Below, one piece after another: positions 9,270-17,430 of a DNA stretch of 64,000 bases; position 1 is the first letter of the stretch, and every line of letters starts with the position of its first letter. Source of the DNA: Viridibacillus sp050278625 (GTDB lineage Bacteria > Bacillota > Bacilli > Bacillales_A > Planococcaceae); the NCBI RefSeq assembly GCF_050278625.1, contig NZ_JBNNTI010000003.1:62001-126000 (forward strand), written 5' to 3'. The translations under genes and the position numbers were made by a program. The notes beneath the pieces were generated by a model, which saw only the letters and a list, made by a program, of their open reading frames with translations, made no database searches and had not been told where the DNA came from.

Positions 9270-10220
9270 ATGAAGAAACGATACCTATTTATAGCACTCA
9301 TCTTGTTATCACTTCTATCGCTTTTTGTAGGAGTGAGTCGAATTTCACCAACAGATTTGTTAGATTTTGAATCTGAAGAAACTCAAATTTTCCTAATTAG
9401 TCGCGTGCCAAGACTAATTGCCATCCTTTTGGCTGGTATGGGAATGAGTATTGCAGGTTTAATCATGCAAAGTCTTAGTAGAAATAAATTTGTTTCGCCC
9501 ACAACAGCAGGTACATTAGATGCCACTAAGCTAGGCATACTAGTATCAATGTTACTGTTTGCGAATGCATCTTTGCTTGAAAAAATGGCGGTTTCATTTG
9601 TATTTGCGCTAGCCGGCACGCTGTTATTTATGCAAATTTTAAATCGCATTAAATTCAAGGATGCCATTTTTATTCCACTTGTTGGTTTAATGTTCGGAAA
9701 TATTTTATCGTCTATCACGACGTTTTTCGCTTATAAAGCGGATGTTATTCAAAATATATCCTCTTGGTTACAAGGTGATTTCTCTATGATTATGAAGGGG
9801 CGTTATGAACTTTTATACATAAGCGTACCTATATTAATTATCGCATATTTATATGCGAACCGATTTACGGTTGCGGGTATGGGTGAAGATTTCTCAAAAA
9901 ATCTCGGTCTTGCTTATAGAAGAATCGTTAACTTTGGTTTAATCCTCGTGGCACTCGTTACAACAACCGTTGTGCTAACGGTTGGGATGATACCTTTCCT
10001 TGGTTTAATCATTCCGAACATTGTATCGATCTTTAAGGGAGATCATTTACAAAAAACACTTCCGCATACCGCTTTATTAGGTGCAATTTTCTTATTAGCC
10101 TGCGATATTCTAGGTAGGATATTGATTTATCCTTATGAGATTTCAATTAGCTTAATGGTTGGGGTAATTGGTAGTGGCGTCTTCTTATACTTGTTATTTA
10201 GGGGGAAGGCGTATGCGTAA
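9270..10220 (+). CDS. yclN: Siderophore ABC importer permease YclN
   Basis: A 316-residue FecCD-family permease, the same length as B. subtilis YclN. It should form half of the membrane channel of a petrobactin-type ferric siderophore importer with YclO. The N-terminus MKKRYLFIALILL and about nine hydrophobic helices fit; LPHTALLGAIFLLACDILGR is the conserved FecCD segment near the C-terminus, and GLIIPNIV is the cytoplasmic EAA-like coupling region. The ATG at 9270 has GGGG six bases upstream; an in-frame ATG at 9249 lacks a good site. It is the first gene of a Fur-boxed operon and overlaps yclO by 8 bases. Confidence 0.9.
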   Translation: MKKRYLFIALILLSLLSLFVGVSRISPTDLLDFESEETQIFLISRVPRLIAILLAGMGMSIAGLIMQSLSRNKFVSPTTAGTLDATKLGILVSMLLFANASLLEKMAVSFVFALAGTLLFMQILNRIKFKDAIFIPLVGLMFGNILSSITTFFAYKADVIQNISSWLQGDFSMIMKGRYELLYISVPILIIAYLYANRFTVAGMGEDFSKNLGLAYRRIVNFGLILVALVTTTVVLTVGMIPFLGLIIPNIVSIFKGDHLQKTLPHTALLGAIFLLACDILGRILIYPYEISISLMVGVIGSGVFLYLLFRGKAYA

Positions 10221-11163
10221 CAGTACGAAAATGATACTATTAGCAGCATTTGCTGCACTATTCTGTAGTTTATATTTATTTCAAGGTTTAAATGGAAGTT
10301 ATGACTATGCCTTGCCACGTCGAGGGATTAAAGTTCTAGCAATGGCCATAACAGGTGTTGCAATCGCGTATTCAACCGTTGTTTTCCAAACAATTACACA
10401 TAACCGCATTCTGACTCCAAGTATTATGGGGCTAGATTCACTTTACTTGCTATTGCAAACAGTGATTATTTTCTTCTTAGGCTCTGGGCATGTAGCAATT
10501 ATAAATGTGAAAGTAAACTTCGTTCTATCGTTATTAGTCATGATAGGGTTTGCACTTCTACTATACAAATTCCTGTTCCGTACAGGGAAACAACCAATCT
10601 ACTTCCTACTACTCGTAGGTATTATTCTTGGTACTTTGTTAGGTAGTTTAACAACATTCATGCAAGTGTTAATTGATCCAAACGAATTTATGCGCGTGCA
10701 GGATAAAATGTTTGCGAGTTTTAACAACGTAAGTGGCGACTTAGTATGGTTTGCATTAGTCATCGTATTAGTGACGATGATATACGGGTGGCGAATGGTT
10801 CGTGACTTGGATGTACTGTCACTAGGAAGAGATAATGCCGTCAATTTAGGTGTTCCTTATGATAAAGTCGTGAAACGAATGCTTGTTATTTCAGCGATTT
10901 TAATTGCATCGTCAACTGCCCTAGTAGGACCGATAACATTCTTCGGTTTAATCGTAGCAAACTTGTCTTATCAATTCTTTAAAACGTACAAGCACACAGT
11001 ATTAATCACTGGTGCAAGTATTATAAGTCTAGTGGCGTTAATTGGTGGGCAATGGATTGTTGAGCGTGTGTTCACATTCTCAACAACATTAAGTGTTATC
11101 GTCAACTTTGTCGGTGGTATCTACTTCATCTATCTATTATTAAGGGAGAGTCGATCTGCATGA
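10213..11163 (+). CDS. yclO: Siderophore ABC importer permease YclO
   Basis: A 316-residue second FecCD permease that pairs with YclN. It opens MRNSTKMILLAAFAALF and carries GLIVANLSYQ in the coupling-loop position and a conserved hydrophobic C-terminus. The ATG at 10213 is preceded by GGGGGAAGG and lies inside the last codons of yclN, which suggests translational coupling. A longer frame from 10168 has no ribosome site and would overlap yclN more. The closest known system is B. subtilis YclNOPQ, which imports petrobactin and its photoproduct; substrate identity here is inferred from that likeness. Confidence 0.9.
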   Translation: MRNSTKMILLAAFAALFCSLYLFQGLNGSYDYALPRRGIKVLAMAITGVAIAYSTVVFQTITHNRILTPSIMGLDSLYLLLQTVIIFFLGSGHVAIINVKVNFVLSLLVMIGFALLLYKFLFRTGKQPIYFLLLVGIILGTLLGSLTTFMQVLIDPNEFMRVQDKMFASFNNVSGDLVWFALVIVLVTMIYGWRMVRDLDVLSLGRDNAVNLGVPYDKVVKRMLVISAILIASSTALVGPITFFGLIVANLSYQFFKTYKHTVLITGASIISLVALIGGQWIVERVFTFSTTLSVIVNFVGGIYFIYLLLRESRSA

Positions 11164-11921
11164 TCCAAGTAAAAGAAATATCTAAACTTTTCGGCAAGAA
11201 AGTTGTAGTTGATAAGGTAAGTGTCGACATTCAACGCGGCAAAATCACGTCTTTTATCGGCCCAAATGGTGCAGGTAAATCTACGCTTCTTTCTATGGTA
11301 AGTCGTTTACTTGATGCAGACACCGGCGAAGTATTTCTAGACAGCTCGGATGTGAAAAAGTTGAATTCAAACGATTTTGCTACAAGGGTATCAATATTAA
11401 AGCAATCGAACTATATGAATGTGCGTTTAACTATTCGTGAGCTTGTATCTTTTGGCCGTTTTCCATATTCTCGAGGTCGCTTAAATGAGGAAGATGTGAA
11501 AATGATCGACCAAGCGATTGAGTATATGAACTTGGGAGAAATACAAAATGACTTTTTGGACGAATTGTCTGGTGGACAACGTCAACGTGCTTTCATCGCG
11601 ATGGTCATTGCTCAAGATACTGAATATATATTACTTGATGAACCACTTAACAACTTAGATATGAAGCACTCAGTGCAGATTATGAAAATCCTAAGAAAAC
11701 TTGTGGATGATTTAGGGAAAACAGTAGTCATTGTTTTACATGATATCAACTTCGCTTCTGTTTATTCAGATCGAATTGTTGCTTTAAAGGATGGTCGTAT
11801 TGTAAAAGACGGTCCAACAAATGACATCATCAACTCAGAATCATTAAAAGAAATTTACGATATGGATATCCCTATTCAAGAAATGAATAGTTGCCGTATT
11901 TGTGTATATTTTAATTCATAA
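11160..11921 (+). CDS. yclP: Siderophore ABC importer ATPase YclP
   Basis: A 253-residue ATPase that powers the YclN/YclO channel. Walker A is GPNGAGKST near residue 37, the signature is LSGGQRQR near 137, Walker B is YILLDEPLNNLD near 157-168 and the switch histidine is in VLHDINFA. Its ATG overlaps the yclO stop by four bases (ATGA). The C-terminus ends with NSCRICVYFNS, as in FepC-type ATPases of this group. Length matches B. subtilis YclP. Confidence 0.93.
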   Translation: MIQVKEISKLFGKKVVVDKVSVDIQRGKITSFIGPNGAGKSTLLSMVSRLLDADTGEVFLDSSDVKKLNSNDFATRVSILKQSNYMNVRLTIRELVSFGRFPYSRGRLNEEDVKMIDQAIEYMNLGEIQNDFLDELSGGQRQRAFIAMVIAQDTEYILLDEPLNNLDMKHSVQIMKILRKLVDDLGKTVVIVLHDINFASVYSDRIVALKDGRIVKDGPTNDIINSESLKEIYDMDIPIQEMNSCRICVYFNS

Positions 11922-11940
11922 TAAAAGGAGACTTTACCCA

Positions 11941-12921
11941 ATGAAAAACTGGAAATTACTTACGCTAGTTTGTGCGATGCTGTTAGTATTAGCAGCTTGT
12001 GGCTCTAAAGACGATAAAAAAGAAGAATCAACTTCAGGTTCAAAAGCAGAAGAAATTACAATTACAAATGACTTTGGTATTTCAAAAGATGACGGTACTT
12101 CTGATAACGTGAAAGACGAAGTAAAAGTTAAGAAAAACGCTGAAAAAGTTGTTGTATTTGATATGGGATTCTTAGATACTCTTGACACTCTAGGTGTTAA
12201 AGTTGCTGGATTACCACAAGATTCAGTTCCAAGTTACCTGAAACAATATAAAAGTTCTGATTATACAAACGCTGGTTCGTTAAAAGAGCCTGATTTTGAA
12301 GCAATCGCTGCATTAAAACCAGATGTAATCTTCATCTCTGGTCGTCAAGCTAGTCTTTACGAACAATTTAAAGAAATCGCTCCAACTGTATATGTAGGAT
12401 TAGATACTTCAAAATACATGGAATCATTCAAAGCTAACTCAGAATTAGCGGGTAAAATTTTCGGTAAAGAAGATCAAGTAAAAGAAGAACTAACAAAAGT
12501 TGATGATAAAATTGCTACAATCCATGAAAAAGCATCTGCTTTAGATAAAAAAGCATTAATCATCCTTGGTTCAGAAGGTAAAATCAGTGCTTACGGTCCA
12601 GCATCTCGTTTTGGCATAATTCATGATGTATTTGGTTTTAAAGCAGCTGACAAAGGTATTGAAGTTTCAACTCACGGACAAAACGTATCATTTGAATACG
12701 TTTTAGAGAAAAACCCAGATATTATCTTTGTAGTTGACCGCGATGCAATCGTAACTGAAGGTGCATCTGCTAAAGACTCAATTGAAAATGCTTTAGTGAA
12801 GAAAACAAAAGCTTATAAAGATGGAAAAATGTTCTACTTGAACCCGGAAGTTTGGTACCTATCAGGTGGCGGACTACAATCAGTATCATTAATGATTGAT
12901 GAAGTAGAGAAAGCATTATAA
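11941..12921 (+). CDS. yclQ: Siderophore-binding lipoprotein YclQ
   Basis: A 326-residue solute-binding protein anchored to the outer face of the membrane. The signal peptide ends with the lipobox LAAC (lipid-modified Cys20), followed by a charged linker and a periplasmic-binding TroA-like fold. Segments such as VVVFDMGFLDTLDTLGV, GSLKEPDFEAIAALKPD and VWYLSGGGLQSV match petrobactin-binding YclQ/FpuA-type proteins. I chose the ATG at 11941, behind AAAGGAG, because it begins the signal peptide; the frame extends upstream but only into yclP. It delivers ferric siderophore to YclNO. Confidence 0.92.
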   Translation: MKNWKLLTLVCAMLLVLAACGSKDDKKEESTSGSKAEEITITNDFGISKDDGTSDNVKDEVKVKKNAEKVVVFDMGFLDTLDTLGVKVAGLPQDSVPSYLKQYKSSDYTNAGSLKEPDFEAIAALKPDVIFISGRQASLYEQFKEIAPTVYVGLDTSKYMESFKANSELAGKIFGKEDQVKEELTKVDDKIATIHEKASALDKKALIILGSEGKISAYGPASRFGIIHDVFGFKAADKGIEVSTHGQNVSFEYVLEKNPDIIFVVDRDAIVTEGASAKDSIENALVKKTKAYKDGKMFYLNPEVWYLSGGGLQSVSLMIDEVEKAL

Positions 12922-12922
12922 T

Positions 12923-13231
12923 ATGTTCTATCAAGCGAAACGAATTATTGTACAGGAAGGTTTTTCTGGACAAGTTGTAGAGCGTTTTAGTGGCGATACA
13001 CCATTAGCTAAACAACCTGGTTTCATTGATTTGAAAGTACTTGTGAAGAAAGTTAGACGTGGAGACGAGGAAGTAATGATACTCGTTCAATGGCAAAGTG
13101 AAGAAGATTGGAAAAATTGGGAGAAGAGTCCGGAGCACATCGCTGGTCATAAAGCGAATATCGGAAAACCAAAACCACCATATATTATCGAATCAAGCCA
13201 AGACGTCTATGAAGTAAAAGCAACAAAATAA
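12923..13231 (+). CDS. Heme-degrading monooxygenase, IsdG/HmoA family
   Basis: A 102-residue antibiotic-biosynthesis-monooxygenase-fold protein opening MFYQAKRIIVQEGFSGQVV, with KVRRGDEEVMILVQWQSEED and SPEHIAGHK, the tryptophan and histidine region used by IsdG-type enzymes. These cytoplasmic proteins open heme with electrons from a reductase to release iron. It begins one base after yclQ in the same Fur-controlled unit, so siderophore uptake and heme breakdown would be induced together. B. subtilis HmoA and Listeria/Bacillus IsdG-like enzymes are the nearest types; direct heme activity is inferred. Confidence 0.82.
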   Translation: MFYQAKRIIVQEGFSGQVVERFSGDTPLAKQPGFIDLKVLVKKVRRGDEEVMILVQWQSEEDWKNWEKSPEHIAGHKANIGKPKPPYIIESSQDVYEVKATK

Positions 13232-13256
13232 TATAAGCTCCCCTAGCTTATTACTG

Positions 13257-13290
13257 AAAATGCTCTAGCACGATGCTAGAGCATTTTTTT
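13257..13290 (+). terminator. yclNOPQ operon terminator
   Basis: AAAATGCTCTAGCA pairs with TGCTAGAGCATTTT over a 3-base loop, then further T residues. It ends the siderophore-heme unit. Confidence 0.9.
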
Positions 13291-13376
13291 ATTATTTTCA
13301 CTCGTTTTGCTATTAGATCGAGTTAAAAAGGGCTATAGTAAAAGAAATGATAATCGCAAGCTTAAGGAGGATTAGT

Positions 13377-14003
13377 ATGAAAAAGTTATTTTATCCACTT
13401 GCGATAGTTACCGCCGTCGTATATATCGTGCTTTTTTTTAATATAAAAAGTAATTGGATAATCAATCTAGATCAGCAAGTATCTGATTTGTTGAAAGGTA
13501 ATGAATTCTTAGGGTTTTTCCATTACTTTGGTGAGCCAGCATTCGTTGTTGTCATCGCCATTATTTTATTATTAGTGTTATGGATAAAAGACCATAATTA
13601 CCGAGGAATGCTTTTTGTTCTTGTAACAATAGCAGCTGGTAATGTACTAAATCAATTATTGAAAATGTGGGTGCAGAGACCACGTCCTGATATACCAGAT
13701 CAGCTTAAAAGTTTTAGCTTTCCTTCAGGACATTCCATGACGGGGATATTATATTTGTTTACATTGGCTTATTTAGCAACGGAATATCAATATTCTAAAA
13801 AGGTGAAGATATTCACTTGGGTAGGAGCCGTTGTGATGACAGTACTTATTGGTATGTCACGTGTTGCTGAGAGCCGTCACTTCGCTTCAGACGTGTTAGC
13901 AGGTTGGTCGATGGGATACACTTGGTTTATCATTGCAGTAATATGGTATGAACGTAGAAAACGAATATTTAAAGAGTTAGCACAGAAAAAAGCAGATGAA
14001 TAA
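13377..14003 (+). CDS. PAP2-family membrane phosphatase (PgpB-like)
   Basis: A 208-residue integral membrane phosphatase with about six helices. All three PAP2 catalytic motifs are present: KMWVQRPRP (KX6RP), FPSGHS (PSGH) and SRVAESRHFASD (SRX5HX3D). Such enzymes dephosphorylate phosphatidylglycerophosphate, undecaprenyl pyrophosphate or phosphatidate at the outer face of the membrane. Which of these is used cannot be told from sequence. The ATG at 13377 follows AAGGAGG with 7 bases between; the in-frame codon ten positions earlier has no site. It stands alone between two terminators. Confidence 0.87.
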   Translation: MKKLFYPLAIVTAVVYIVLFFNIKSNWIINLDQQVSDLLKGNEFLGFFHYFGEPAFVVVIAIILLLVLWIKDHNYRGMLFVLVTIAAGNVLNQLLKMWVQRPRPDIPDQLKSFSFPSGHSMTGILYLFTLAYLATEYQYSKKVKIFTWVGAVVMTVLIGMSRVAESRHFASDVLAGWSMGYTWFIIAVIWYERRKRIFKELAQKKADE

Positions 14004-14047
14004 ACAAATATTAATATAATGTTAGTTGAAATTTATCGAAATTAAAT

Positions 14048-14089
14048 AAAACAACCAGTCGTCAATATCTATAGACGACTGGTTGTTTT
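14048..14089 (+). terminator. Terminator after the PAP2 gene
   Basis: A 16-bp stem, 14048-14063 with 14074-14089, flanked by A and T runs. It may work in both directions, serving the convergent gene ending at 14145 as well. Confidence 0.88.
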
Positions 14090-14144
14090 GTTTTGAGACC
14101 ATCAAAAATCATAAGAAAGACCCTTATTAGGGTTAAGAGACTTT

Positions 14145-14630
14145 CTACAATTCAATATTTTTAACAAATAGTTTTGCAAGGCCAGGATTCTTGATCCCTA
14201 GGGAGCTATAAATGTAGAGCCCATAAGATCCATTAGGAGCATCAAAATCAGGATAAATCCACTTCATTTTTTCTCCTGCTTGTAGTGTCCCTGAATGGAA
14301 TCGTGAATTATCAGGGGCAATGATAACCCATTTAAAAGAATCATTTCCGTCATTTGCTATAGAGACTTCAAATGACTTTCCGCCTCTATATGTAAAACCA
14401 GCAAACCCTTCACCTCGAAAGTTGATTTGCTGGTTAGCTATAGTTGAGGATGAGGCAATTGCATCTCCTTCTTTAACTGGTGACAAGTCAGTCGATTTTT
14501 CAGGGTTCAACTTGATGTCATTATTACTAAATTCTAAACGTTCTCCGGCAGTTGCCCCAGGTACACCTTCTGAAGTAAAAATAAAGGATGTTAATAACAA
14601 TGCGATAACTAATCTTTTCTTAAAATTCAT
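14145..14630 (-). CDS. Secreted protein of unknown function
   Basis: A 161-residue protein with a clear signal peptide (MNFKKRLVIALLLTSFIFTS, then a likely AxA cleavage region near residue 27). The mature part is a small beta-rich domain: FRGEGFAGFTYRGGKSFEV, then FKWVIIAPDNSRFHSG, then a C-terminal YGLYIYSSLG segment. It looks like a beta-sandwich wall- or surface-associated domain, but I do not recognise the family. The minus-strand ATG follows TAGGAGAAGAGAG. It is monocistronic, next to a decayed MFS gene on the same strand. No catalytic motif or LPXTG anchor is visible. Confidence 0.7.
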   Translation of the reverse strand: MNFKKRLVIALLLTSFIFTSEGVPGATAGERLEFSNNDIKLNPEKSTDLSPVKEGDAIASSSTIANQQINFRGEGFAGFTYRGGKSFEVSIANDGNDSFKWVIIAPDNSRFHSGTLQAGEKMKWIYPDFDAPNGSYGLYIYSSLGIKNPGLAKLFVKNIEL

Positions 14631-14862
14631 CTCTCTTCTCCTAATATAGAAGTAGATTCGACTATAAGATTCTCCAACTGAAAATTCTTAAAACCTAGTC
14701 ATGTATCATATCTAATTATACCAACAATCAATATAATTTGTGATGATTTGTATATTCTGGTGAAATATTAATCTGTTAATATAATAGTACTCATATTTAT
14801 CAACAGTAGAATAATTATTCAATTGGAACTACCTTTGTTAGTTAGCTAAATATTTTTCTGAC

Positions 14863-16051
14863 CTATAGAGCTTGTTCATGCAGAGTTTTACGCAAGTGAA
14901 ATGCTAATATGAAAGAGGCAAATAGAAAACTTATTATCATACCAATAACCCCATGCCAGCCGTATACTGTCCAGAAGATTCAACCTACTGTTCCACCAAC
15001 ACTTGATCCTACATAGTAAAAGAATAGGTATAGTGAAGATGCTTGTGCTTTATCATGTGTAGCACGTCGTCCAACCCAGCCACTAGCAATAGAATGTCCA
15101 CCAAAGAACCCGAAAGTGAAAATGGCGATTCCAGCTATCTTTAAAAGTAAGTGATTTTCTAACGTAACAATGCCACCAATAAACATAATGACTATTGCAA
15201 TGACTAACATTTTATATCTTCCGAAACGATCAGAAAGACATCCGAACCATGCAGAACTAAATGTCCCAACAAGGTAGATGATGAATATCCACTACAATCG
15301 TTTGACTTAATGAAAAGGGCGGCTCCACTAATTGGAAGCCGATATAATTGTAAAGCGTAACGAAGCTCCCCATTAACAAAAAACCTAATCCGAATAGACT
15401 AAGTAATGCGGGATCTTTCAAATGCTGAATCAATGAGTGGAACAGTGCTTTTTCATTAAGTTTCTTTGCTTCAAAGTGTTTAGAGGCAGGCAGCAAAGTA
15501 AAAGGCGAAGCTCACTACAAAACTAATCACCCCAATCGAAATCATTCCAATCCGCCAACTAAATAAATCAGTCATCGTCCCAACGATAATTCGTCCACCT
15601 AATCCACCAATTGTATTTCCACTAATATATAATCCCATAGCAATCCCTAAACTTTTAGGGTCCATTTCTTCTCCTAAATAGGCCATAGCAATGGCGGGGA
15701 GACCGGCAAATACAATTCCTTGTATAACTCTTAATGTAAGTAAAGTTGAATAACTAGGCGCTAAAGCAATTAACAGAGTTAAAATTGCACCTGCAAACAT
15801 GGAGAAAGTCATAATCTTCTTTCTACCCCAGGCTTCAGATAATGAGCCAATGATTATCATGCTGAAGGCTAATGTTAAAGTAGTTACTGACAATGACAAA
15901 CTAGCTATTGTAGGTGAAATGTAAAATGCTTTTGTGAAAGTCGGGAGTAATGGTTGTGTCCTGTATAGATTAGCAAACGCACTAAAAGCTCCGGCGAATA
16001 TGCCAAATTCGCGTTCCGGAAGTTTACAGTACCGCGTTTTATATAGTTCAT
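14863..16051 (-). pseudogene. Broken MFS efflux transporter (DHA1-type), 3 frameshifts and 1 nonsense codon
   Basis: The pieces together spell one MFS drug/sugar efflux protein of about 396 residues. The true N-terminus is the ATG at 16051 (MNYIKRGTVNFRNANLA) behind GGAGTG. Near 16003 the frame shifts into FAGAFSAFANLYRTQPLLP, which continues through the MFS A-motif region GSLSEAWGRKK. It breaks again near 15485, between FAFYFA and LPASKHFEAKK, and a third time near 15283, before GTFSSAWFGCLSDRFGRYK. A TGA at 14980-14982 replaces the residue after GGTVG; the same frame then runs on as IFWTVYGWHGVIGM to a stop at 14863. Each break looks like a single-base loss. No functional full-length protein can be made. 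Confidence 0.85.
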
Positions 16052-16255
16052 TAGAGGTCACTCCAAAATTGAGACATTTTAAAAATAGGTTATCTATATT
16101 ACTTATTATAAGGATGTACAAATCATCATAACAATTAATTAGATTAGTAGATAAAAATTAAATGGAGTACTCGTGGAAGTTGTGTACGCCTGTAAAAGTG
16201 TTCTTATTATCTGGAATTTCCTTGAACTCACTTTATTTTCCTTGTCTAAATAAAA

Positions 16256-16284
16256 TTGCGTAAAGGGAACATTTTGCATACAAT
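16256..16284 (+). promoter_or_regulatory. Candidate promoter of zupT
   Basis: TTGCGT (16256-16261) and TACAAT (16279-16284) are separated by 17 bases, 36 bases before the zupT start. Confidence 0.5.
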
Positions 16285-16320
16285 GAGATTAACATTTTAA
16301 TAGAGAAAGTAGTTGAGCTT

Positions 16321-17130
16321 ATGGATGGAAATGTTGTTTTCGCTTTAGCATTAACACTCTTCGCTGGTTTAGCGACAGGAGTAGGTAGTTTAATAGCATT
16401 TTTCACATCTAGGACGAATACGAAGTTCCTATCTTTTTCTTTAGGTTTTTCTGCAGGTGTTATGATTTATGTTTCACTTGTTGAAATATTTGTGAAAGCT
16501 AAAGATTCGCTCGTTGGTGAATTAGGGGAGAAGCAAGGATATACATTTACGGTAATTGGTTTTTTTGCTGGTATGTTGTTAATCGCACTTATTGATAAAA
16601 TGATCCCTAAACATGAAAATCCACATGAAGTAAAAAAAGTTGAAGATATGCAGGCTGGGCCATCAGATGATGAATATGCTAAGTTAATGAAGATGGGTAT
16701 ATTCACTGCACTTGCAATTGGGATTCATAACTTTCCAGAGGGAATTGCGACATTTGCATCTGCATTGCAAGATCCGAATCTCGGTATTGCGATTGCAATT
16801 GCGGTTGCTATTCATAATATTCCAGAGGGAATTGCTGTCTCTGTCCCAATTTTCTTTGCGACAGGAGACCGTAAAAAAGCATTTAATCTCTCATTTCTAT
16901 CAGGTTTAGCAGAGCCAGTCGGAGCATTTGTAGCGTATTTGATTTTAATGCCGTTCTTAAATGATATTGTGTTCGGAATGCTTTTTGCTGGTGTTGCCGG
17001 TATTATGGTATTCATATCGTTAGATGAATTACTGCCAGCAGCAAAGAGATATGACGAGGCACATACTTCGATATATGGTGTTATTGTTGGCATGGCGGTA
17101 ATGGCTATTAGTTTAGTATTATTAGTTTGA
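16321..17130 (+). CDS. zupT: ZIP-family zinc transporter ZupT
   Basis: A 269-residue ZIP permease with about eight helices that imports Zn2+ and possibly other divalent metals. The two signature metal-site motifs are HNFPEGIATF in helix 4 and HNIPEGIAV in helix 5. Between helices 3 and 4 is a charged loop of about 30 residues containing HENPHEVKKVED. The upstream ribosome site is weak, but the start is fixed by homology and the promoter spacing. Its terminator has been split by a small mobile element directly downstream. No Zur-box match was recognised. Confidence 0.88.
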   Translation: MDGNVVFALALTLFAGLATGVGSLIAFFTSRTNTKFLSFSLGFSAGVMIYVSLVEIFVKAKDSLVGELGEKQGYTFTVIGFFAGMLLIALIDKMIPKHENPHEVKKVEDMQAGPSDDEYAKLMKMGIFTALAIGIHNFPEGIATFASALQDPNLGIAIAIAVAIHNIPEGIAVSVPIFFATGDRKKAFNLSFLSGLAEPVGAFVAYLILMPFLNDIVFGMLFAGVAGIMVFISLDELLPAAKRYDEAHTSIYGVIVGMAVMAISLVLLV

Positions 17131-17143
17131 AAAAAACAGGTCC

Positions 17144-17153
17144 TATAATGGGA
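17144..17153 (+). repeat. Left target-site duplication TATAATGGGA
   Basis: Ten bases identical to 17398-17407, directly bordering the element. Confidence 0.8.
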
Positions 17154-17397
17154 GGGCACTGAAAAACTCAGAAAAACGATAAAACTAGTTGATTGGAGTG
17201 CATGCGGAGACTCCTTGGGGAACGTGAACATCTTGAGACCCCGCAGGAGCGTTAGACGAGGAGGCTCAAGGTTCGTCCCCTGGAAAAGCATCCGCCGGAA
17301 CGGAAATTAACGGCATCGAAGAAAAAGCCATGGCAGAAACGATTAATCGTTTCCGCCATGGCTAAAATTCATTTTATGGACTTTTTCAGTGCCCTTT
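17154..17397. mobile_element. Non-autonomous element (MITE-like) with IS1182-associated repeat
   Basis: About 241 bp with inverted ends GGGCACTGAAAAA (17154-17166) and TTTTTCAGTGCCC (17382-17394), then TTT before the second 10-bp direct repeat. It has no open frame of its own. From 17227 onward it is nearly the same as 54284-54423, where that sequence lies upstream of a dead IS1182 transposase. The segment 17188-17320, including GAGACCCCGCAGGAGCG, belongs to the G+C-rich structured repeat common in Bacillaceae chromosomes. It also carries a 38-base dyad (17326-17363) missing from the 54-kb copy. I infer a transposase-free derivative moved in trans. Confidence 0.78.
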
Positions 17398-17407
17398 TAT
17401 AATGGGA
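17398..17407 (+). repeat. Right target-site duplication TATAATGGGA
   Basis: Second copy of the 10-base direct repeat flanking the element at 17154-17397. Confidence 0.8.
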
Positions 17408-17430
17408 CCTGTTTTTTTAGTAATATGAAT

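Larger units (their letters stand above)
17131..17418 (+). terminator. zupT terminator split by a mobile element
   Basis: The left arm (13 bases, 17131-17143) is complementary to the right arm (17405-17417), which is followed by T residues. The mobile element and one copy of a 10-bp repeat now sit in the loop. Without them the hairpin would have a 13-bp stem and a 7-base loop. Confidence 0.82.

Noticed and set aside
13346..13361. ATGATAATCGC near the PAP2 gene as a Fur box
   Set aside because: Only the left half matches the 7-1-7 Fur motif; the right half does not.
16812..17291. 159-codon minus-strand frame across zupT and the mobile element
   Set aside because: It is antisense to zupT and runs into the structured repeat; no protein family is visible.
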